From: Aaosphaeria pasadenensis
Lineage: Eukaryota > Ascomycota > Dothideomycetes > Pleosporales
DNA: 64,000 nt
Direction of reading: 5' to 3'
NCBI GenBank assembly: GCA_022813625.1
Contig: JAKLMB010000024.1
Span: 310,001-374,000 of the forward strand
Both the position numbers and the translations under genes were made by a program. Below are positions 58,124-64,000 of this stretch, in pieces; the stretch's first letter is position 1; each line of letters starts with the position of its first letter. The notes beneath the pieces are model-generated. The model saw only the letters and a list, made by a program, of their open reading frames with translations. It had not been told where the DNA came from and searched no databases.

Positions 58124-59812
58124 ATGGGCTCCCAACCACAACCCAGTATTGACCTCTCCCCGATCGATATCCCACCACCCACAACCCTCAAGCAAATCCG
58201 GACCTCCAAACTCCGGCCATTCGGTCCTGTCCTCAGCGGCATCGACAAGCAACTACGCTCTGAAAAACTCTACGTTTCCCCCCTTGGTCTCTCCGAAGAC
58301 GAGCATGACTTGACCTTCCACGGTGGTCCTGACAAGGCTATCCACCAGTACTGCTCATCCAACTACTCCTTCTGGCATTCTCTCTATACTTCTCCCGAAA
58401 CCCTTGCAAAATTTGTACCGGGAGGCTTTGGCGAAAACTTCGTGGCGGACGGTCTGAACGAAGGTAATGTCTGCATCGGTGACCTCGTAAGAATTGGGCC
58501 TGCCGGCTCCACTCTCTCAGGTGGAGCGAATGGCTGTCTTCTAGAGGTCAGCCTACCGCGACAACCATGCTTTAAACTGAACCAGCGGTTTGGCATCAAG
58601 AATTTTGCTCCGCGTACTCATCAAGAGGCTAAGACGGGGTGGTACTATCGCGTGAAGGAGGAAGGTTGGATACAGGAGGGCATGGAAATTCGCATTGTGC
58701 GGAGGAGCTACCCAAAATGGTCGATCGCTCGATTGCATCACTACGTACATCGCGATAAAAAGGATGACGCTGTCACTGAGGAGCTTGCTGCGATCGAGGT
58801 GATAGGCAACGAGTGTAGGGATGTCTTCATCGAGAGACTACAGAAAATCCAATCCAAGAAGGCGAGGCGGTCGGAAGCGTGGGTGCCTTTCAAAGTCAAA
58901 AGTAAAAGCCTTGAGACGCCACGAATAGTGCGGCTTGAGCTGGAACGAGTGCGGAAATCTGAGCCACCTGAAAAAATCGACGCTGGAAGCCACGCTTATA
59001 TCAAACTTCCTAATGGACTTAGGCGTGCGTACTCGGTCGTCGGCGGGAACACAGATTGTTTTGTCCTTGGAGTGGCCCGAGATGATAGAAGCCGAGGAGG
59101 ATCAACATATATTCACGACAAGCTTAATCTTGGTGATACTATAGGTTTGGCTTCGATCGGTGCCGGCATGAGCAGAGATCAGATGGCATCGAATCACATC
59201 TTCATTGCAGGAGGCATTGGAATCACAGCCTTCCTCGCTATGATGGAACGCCTCAGCAACATCAACCAGACTTTCCACCTCCACTATGCAGTCAGAGAGG
59301 CAAGCGAGGTTGCATTTACCGATTTGCTGTCACGCTTCAGTGCTGATGTTACCATCTACGACAAGTCAAAAGGACAGCGCATGGACATCCCCGACATCTT
59401 AACGAATAGGGTTTGGAACAGCCATGTATATATCTGCGGTCCACAGCGTATGATCGACGGCACTGTTGAGGCTGCCACCGCTGCAGGAATGACTTCAGAC
59501 GAGATACACTACGAGGTCTTCGAAGGCGCCGACACGACAGGAGACCTCTTCACCGTAGACGTCTTCTCAAATGAAACGAAGGGGCCTCTTGAAGTCGAAT
59601 CTGAACAATCGCTCTTGGACGTAATGCGAGACGCCGGCTTTGATATCGGCAGCTCTTGTGGAGTAGGCAACTGCGGAACTTGCAGAGTTCCAGTCAAGAG
59701 TGGGAGGGTGCAGCATAGAGGCACGGCTCTTACGGAGATCGAACAGAAGACTGAAATGCTGGCCTGCGTTTCAAGAGGTATTGGTCATATCGTTGTTGGA
59801 TTGCCTGAATAA
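58124..59812 (+). CDS. MOSC domain - flavin/NAD(P)H reductase - [2Fe-2S] ferredoxin fusion
   Basis: A single-exon frame of 562 codons. The start is the first ATG (GCCATGGGC); an upstream GTG extension is ignored. Residues 25-190 are a YiiM-type MOSC domain (LTFHGGPDKAIHQY, GFGENFVADGL, CIGDLVRIG, EVSLPRQPCFKLN); related MOSC proteins bind molybdenum cofactor and reduce N-hydroxylated compounds. Residues 270-475 are a phthalate-dioxygenase-reductase-type FAD/NAD module (RRAYSVVG for FAD, HIFIAGGIGITAF for the nucleotide, VYICGPQRMI). Residues 480-562 are a plant-type ferredoxin with ligands CGVGNCGTC and a final Cys in MLACVS. Electrons would pass NAD(P)H to FAD to Fe-S to MOSC or an external partner (inference). 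The intronless structure contrasts with the nine-exon neighbour and could indicate a younger or transferred gene. Substrate unknown. Confidence 0.93.
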   Translation: MGSQPQPSIDLSPIDIPPPTTLKQIRTSKLRPFGPVLSGIDKQLRSEKLYVSPLGLSEDEHDLTFHGGPDKAIHQYCSSNYSFWHSLYTSPETLAKFVPGGFGENFVADGLNEGNVCIGDLVRIGPAGSTLSGGANGCLLEVSLPRQPCFKLNQRFGIKNFAPRTHQEAKTGWYYRVKEEGWIQEGMEIRIVRRSYPKWSIARLHHYVHRDKKDDAVTEELAAIEVIGNECRDVFIERLQKIQSKKARRSEAWVPFKVKSKSLETPRIVRLELERVRKSEPPEKIDAGSHAYIKLPNGLRRAYSVVGGNTDCFVLGVARDDRSRGGSTYIHDKLNLGDTIGLASIGAGMSRDQMASNHIFIAGGIGITAFLAMMERLSNINQTFHLHYAVREASEVAFTDLLSRFSADVTIYDKSKGQRMDIPDILTNRVWNSHVYICGPQRMIDGTVEAATAAGMTSDEIHYEVFEGADTTGDLFTVDVFSNETKGPLEVESEQSLLDVMRDAGFDIGSSCGVGNCGTCRVPVKSGRVQHRGTALTEIEQKTEMLACVSRGIGHIVVGLPE

Positions 59813-59911
59813 TACTTCTGGGGTATAAATAGACAAGTAGGATAGATAGAACGGATCTAAGATCTTCTTGATTTGGCTATAGATCAATGGCAGTATCGAA
59901 TTCAAGACTTT

Positions 59912-60021
59912 CAATGATTCTGCCTATCACCACCAACTTGAAGTAGTGGTGAAAATTCGTATTATCAATCCAACATAATCAATGATGTCGCCCGTCACCA
60001 CCAACTTGAAGTAATGATGAT
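59912..60021. repeat. 42 bp direct repeat, period 68
   Basis: TCAATGAT...TCACCACCAACTTGAAGTA begins at 59911 and again at 59979, with about eight differences. It lies in the 3' region of the MOSC-reductase gene. Confidence 0.7.
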
Positions 60022-60654
60022 GAGCACCACCGTCCACCATATTTCGGCCCGCGACAGGGAACCGCGAATCCCACAACGACAAGGTTCAATATATACTTTG
60101 GGCGTATCAATTTTCCTTCAGAGCGCATCCTCACATAGAAATCCAAGCTCCAGCCAAGGGCGACCATAACATCTTGGATTGCGCGATATAGTCGCACATA
60201 GGGCTACAGCTCTTGAGCTTTTATTTTCGCTCCAACCGGCAGAAGACATATCTCTTATCCTCTTTTTTTCTTCGAAGCGAATCAGAATCTAGTTACGAAT
60301 TGAGGATTTTTTATCACCTTCTTCTTTATGTCCTTTTTATTCTCCTCCGGACAGCATATCTAGCTCTCGTGCGGCTTTTCACAGCGAAGTGATCACAGGA
60401 AATCACTTATTTCTCGCAGCATGGGCACACTTGCTCGTGCTGTCGAAAAGGAGAGCGAATATGGACGTTGCTTTCTTGCTTGTTTATGCCATTCACCCAG
60501 ACCCTCCGCGCAAGCTATTCGCTCATTTTCCTAGTAGCTTTCCGGAGGACATTCGTTGTTGCTCATCGCCATTGATTCTTTCTTCCACCGAACATCTTGC
60601 TGTTCTCGTTGTCTTTTTAGGCCACCGCATAGTGTGTGGATAATGTGGCATTTG

Positions 60655-62870
60655 TTTTCGAAAAGAGGACATGAGAACGGGCAGCACAGTTTGATTCTTC
60701 AGTGTCTTTCTCGACAACAGCGCGCCATCGCTCTGTTTTTTCCGGTCTTGAAATTTCGAAGGGTAAGATCTCATCCTCCATGGTGATTCTGATGCTCATT
60801 TCCCCATTCCATCAAAGATCTTTAGTTTGGGCTCGAAGCTCACAGCGCCTCTCATGTTGGTCCCCCTCATTGATTTTTTCCTTTTTGTTTATCATCGTCT
60901 CAAAAATTCTCGGCCGTGAATGAGAAGAAACGTTTTGCATCACCATGTACGGTGCCACTCTGTGTGAGCATGGGTGCTCCGAAGTTTTACGTTTTACTCC
61001 GCGTGAAGAAGCGCATCTTCATCTGTGTCATTTTCCAGCGCCATTGCGTTTGGAATGCGGGAATCATTGCAGATGATGCATCTTTCCTTGGACTCATGTC
61101 TTGTCTATATCAGAAGCTATTCCTGCTTTTAGACGACCAGAGGAGGACACGCTTTCCATTCAAGATGGGCTGGGATCGTTCTTCTGGTTTGGCGATTTAT
61201 TTCCACTGAGAGAACATGCATCGATGCATTCGGACGTTTTTCTCGTCATGGGAACTCATGTACTTTTTTTTCACATCGCTTTATTCTCTGCGGACTCTGG
61301 CAACATGAGTCGTTGACAAGTTTGTTTCACCGACATCGTTTAACATCATCCCACGTCTAGGATAACAATCGATGTGCTTTTTATTTCGAAAGAGAGAGGA
61401 GGGCCATGGGTCGTTTGTCATTGCCCTTCATGCTTCGAGGCAGCCGGAGAGACCAGCATTTCTTCGCCAATCGGTGATTTTCCATTGCTTCTTGCATTTT
61501 ATCTTTTATCTCCCCGGAGAGAATATTCTTTCGGTATCGGGGCTTGATTTCCTCGGAGCATTATGTACTCGACCGCAAGATTTCAGCACACAAAACGCCG
61601 ACAACATTGGAAGAATTTGAAATCTTTTTGTTCCTGCAATACTTCCGAACGCCGGCTCAAATTCTGTACAGATAGTTGCTTTTCGAGAGGGAGACGGCAT
61701 TGCACACACTTTGCCCAATGTTTCTTCTTCCTTGTCCAGCGATCGTAGAGTAAATGGATTGGTAGGTGTCGACATTACGACTTGGTCTCCTGGCATAGAT
61801 AGCCTGCTCTTTTCTTTATCCTTAAAGAGAGTAGATTTTGGTAACATGGAGTCTCGACATATGGTGCTTGAGCAGATAGCTTTTGACGCTGAATCACATT
61901 CTGAACAGATGGTTACTTTTCGAGAGGGAGAGGACATGAAAGGGTCCGAAAATGTTTTTGTTGTCAGTGGCCATAGCGTCTATGGACTGGCAAGTGTCGA
62001 CATGCAGACTTGGTTTCGTAGTATGATCGCCTGCTTTTTTCTTCTCAAACAGAATGGAGTTTTAGTAACATGGCTTCTCGACATACGCCTTTTGGTCTAT
62101 GGTTTTTGAACGCCGAACCACATTTTGTACTGGTGAGTACTTTTCGAGAGGGAGAGGACATGAAGTGTCGAAAGTTCGACTTGGCCTCGTAGCAGGATCG
62201 CCTGCTCTTTTCTGCAAGTGGAGTTTGGTAACAGGGAGTCTCGACATGTTCTTTCTAGTCTACGGCTTTTGAACGCCAAATCATAGTCGATGCTGATTCT
62301 TGAATTTTCGAGAGGGAGAAGACATGCTATGGTTGTAGAGGATTTGTATGGTTTCACATGTCTTTGTTGTTCATCATCCTCCGGTGGCCATAACGGTGTG
62401 TGTATGGATTGGCAAGTATCGACATTCGGACTTGGTCTCATAGCCAGACTGTTTGCTCCTTTCTTCGTCCTTAAACAGAATGGAGTTTGGTAACAGGGAG
62501 TCTCGACATCTTCTCTCTAGTCTATAGCTTTTGAACGCCGAACCACATTTCGTACATGTGATTCAATTTCGAGAGAGAGAGGAATGTCTGAGTTCCGAGT
62601 TGCGAAGTTGTCATGTTGCCTTTGTTTTTATCGTTCGGCAAGTGGGTGCATCGGTATATGGATTGGCAAGTGTGAATATTCACCCCTCATCTCCTAGGAG
62701 CATGGTCCACTCCTTTTCGCAGTTTCACACAAAGGCGAGGCCTACAACATACTGCATCCAAGAGTACTTTTTTGATCGATATCTTTTGACGCCAGCCGAC
62801 ATTCCGCGACCGTCAAGTTTTTTTTCTCCGCGGGAGAGAGAGAGGCCACATCAGCTTTCGGCATTTCTCT

Positions 62871-62912
<42 letters not shown>

Positions 62913-63094
62913 ATGCCATTATCGCCATTACCCTTTTCGAGAGAGAGAGAGAGAGAAAACATTTCTACTCTGGTCCTTGGTTTTTTCGAAGCGAGAGACA
63001 GAGGACATGCGAGTTTCCTCAATCGCCTTTTCGAAAGAGGGAGGACATGCGTCTTCGATGTTGAGCTTTTCGAGAGGGAGAGACAGAGGACATG
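60655..63094. repeat. Repeat field built on a purine-rich 20-mer
   Basis: The core TTTCGAGAGGGAGAGGACAT or a close relative starts near 60655, 61383, 61680, 61917, 62141, 62305, 62566, 62934, 62983, 63028 and 63067. Between 61647 and 62530 the cores sit in larger units of about 235, 227, 159 and 262 bp that also share TTTTGAACGCCGAACCACAT, a TTGGCAAGTRTCGACAT word and TTGGTAACAGGGAGTCTCGACAT-like tails. A GACGCC relative continues at 62787. On the minus strand one stretch translates into two in-phase copies of M(S/P)SPSRK, 79 residues apart. The field ends in (GA)n runs. Confidence 0.75.
62874..62911. repeat. (GA)n microsatellite
   Basis: About 18 uninterrupted GA units directly before ACATGCC, i.e. 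an expanded version of the local repeat core. A shorter (GA)8 follows at 62939-62956. Confidence 0.9.
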
Positions 63095-63839
63095 CATTGT
63101 TGAAACCTCATCTCTTTTTCGTTTTGTTTCTCGAAGTTGTGTCTTTTCGTTTTGGGGGGAGGGAGGTAAGGAAAGGGAAGAGAGGATAGAGGCTGAAAGG
63201 GGGGGGGGGTTATATACCCAGGGGATGACAAGGGGGTGGAGGAAGCGTTTGATGTCGTAGCTTGGAGATCTGGTTCGAGCTGTGATGGAATTCGGGGGAT
63301 GTGAAGTGCGGGAATGAGTTTTGTCGATGAGCAGATCATGTGTTGCTATGGTTTGGTTTTTAGAGAGGGTCACATGGGTTCCTGTAGTCTCTTTTGTTTG
63401 AGTGGATGTTTCAATGACAACGCTGTTTGTTTGGTCAGCACATCAAGAATATGAAGTAAGGAAGCACCGTGCTCACACTCGAAAGATCAGTGCCATTGGT
63501 TTACATATCCACACCGTTGAGCAGGGCATCGTGCAGCATAGTCATATATCACGGAATACATCACAACATCAAGGTCATAAAATCAGAATATGGAAGAACG
63601 GATAAACCAATCCTTTCGCAGAGAACTTATGAGTCTCTGGTTGACTACCTGATCCCAGTCAAGGAGCGAGCTACTTTAGAAGAAGAGCAAACACATCCCT
63701 AATAGCACCCATTTGTGAATAAAGGGGCTGTAGAAAAGCATGATTCAAAGCCATGCAAAGAAACAATTGGATATTGGAACAATGATGTTATTCGCCAATG
63801 CAACCGAACCGCTTTGGTGAATCTTCTGGGTTCTTTTTA
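63095..63839. other. Non-coding region right of the repeat field
   Basis: Begins with a G-rich stretch including a G9-10 run at about 63200-63209. A plus-strand frame ending at 63702 is too short and has no recognisable domain. It otherwise contains the 3' UTR of the gene at the right edge. Confidence 0.4.
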
Positions 63840-64000
63840 TCAGAATCCCTGAGGTCCGAGGCCTGGAAATGGTCGAGCGCCGAATGACCCAACAGGTACG
63901 CTGTGCGACGGGACTGGGCTGCCAATCTCGCCTAGAGCAGATGCTGGTGGTGGACCCCGGTCCTCAACGAATTTGATGTGGGATAGTCTCCCCGCGTTGG
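63840..64000 (-). CDS. 3' end of a minus-strand gene (unknown product)
   Basis: The minus-strand frame is open from the window edge to a TGA at 63840-63842 and gives the last 53 residues of a protein: NAGRLSHIKFVEDRG, then a Pro/Ser/Gly-rich tail ending PFPGLGPQGF. The composition is natural for a disordered C-terminus, and there is no competing frame of similar quality. Too little is present to name it. Confidence 0.55.
   Translation of the reverse strand, partial: NAGRLSHIKFVEDRGPPPASALGEIGSPVPSHSVPVGSFGARPFPGLGPQGF

Noticed and set aside
60655..63094. CRISPR-like array
   Set aside because: The cores are degenerate, spacing is irregular (36 to over 700 bp) and the DNA is clearly eukaryotic.
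63469..63702. 77-codon plus-strand frame near the right end
   Set aside because: No ATG start, no domain and no clear splice partner.

Overview
The window is nuclear DNA of a filamentous ascomycete (Pezizomycotina). The evidence is protein genes with short introns (mostly 47-93 nt, GT-AG, usually with a CTRAY-like branch site), and gene families typical of that group: a HeLo-type N-terminus fused to a pseudokinase, a WD40-tailed Ser/Thr kinase, a fungal transcription-factor-like regulator, a Vip1/Asp1 kinase, Utp21, Brf1 and Rib5. A Leotiomycete is my guess from the overall style and cannot be verified here. Exon structures were worked out by hand from splice signals and reading phase; in every complete multi-exon model the exons sum to a whole number of codons.

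Layout. 1-3541: a WD40 protein kinase (minus strand, cut by the left edge) diverges from a HeLo-pseudokinase gene. 3542-8740: about 5 kb without a convincing intact gene but rich in structure: a diverged ~500 bp duplication, a 28-39 bp minisatellite, perfect palindromes, a 31 bp tandem repeat and a ~143 bp tandem repeat. 8741-9889: unknown basic protein. 10386-12591: polyproline protein. 14123-15048: riboflavin synthase. 16141-20904: inositol-pyrophosphate kinase Vip1/Asp1. 21955-25373: Utp21. 25863-28152: transcription-factor-like protein. 28153-47815: two very long tracts (10.5 and 8.4 kb) with only simple repeats and no supportable gene, separated by one acidic-protein gene (38660-39406). 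47816-48689: small acidic nuclear-type protein. 49764-52166: TFIIIB subunit Brf1. 53427-55180: PHD-finger protein. 55475-57248: nine-exon class III CoA-transferase, divergent from a single-exon MOSC/ferredoxin-reductase fusion (58124-59812). 59813-63839: a ~2.4 kb field of irregular repeats built on a purine-rich 20-mer. 63840-64000: the 3' end of another minus-strand gene.

How the genes work together. Several are housekeeping genes with no shared pathway: flavin synthesis, inositol pyrophosphates, SSU rRNA processing and Pol III transcription. The best candidate for a functional pair is the divergent CoA-transferase/MOSC-reductase locus, which shares an 875 bp promoter and could be co-regulated. 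The divergent kinase/pseudokinase pair at the left end is a second candidate. The least ordinary content is the non-coding repeat fields at 3.9-8.4 kb and 60.6-63.1 kb. Both contain repeat units that partly translate into repeated peptides, so they look like decayed repeat-protein genes or fast-evolving satellites.
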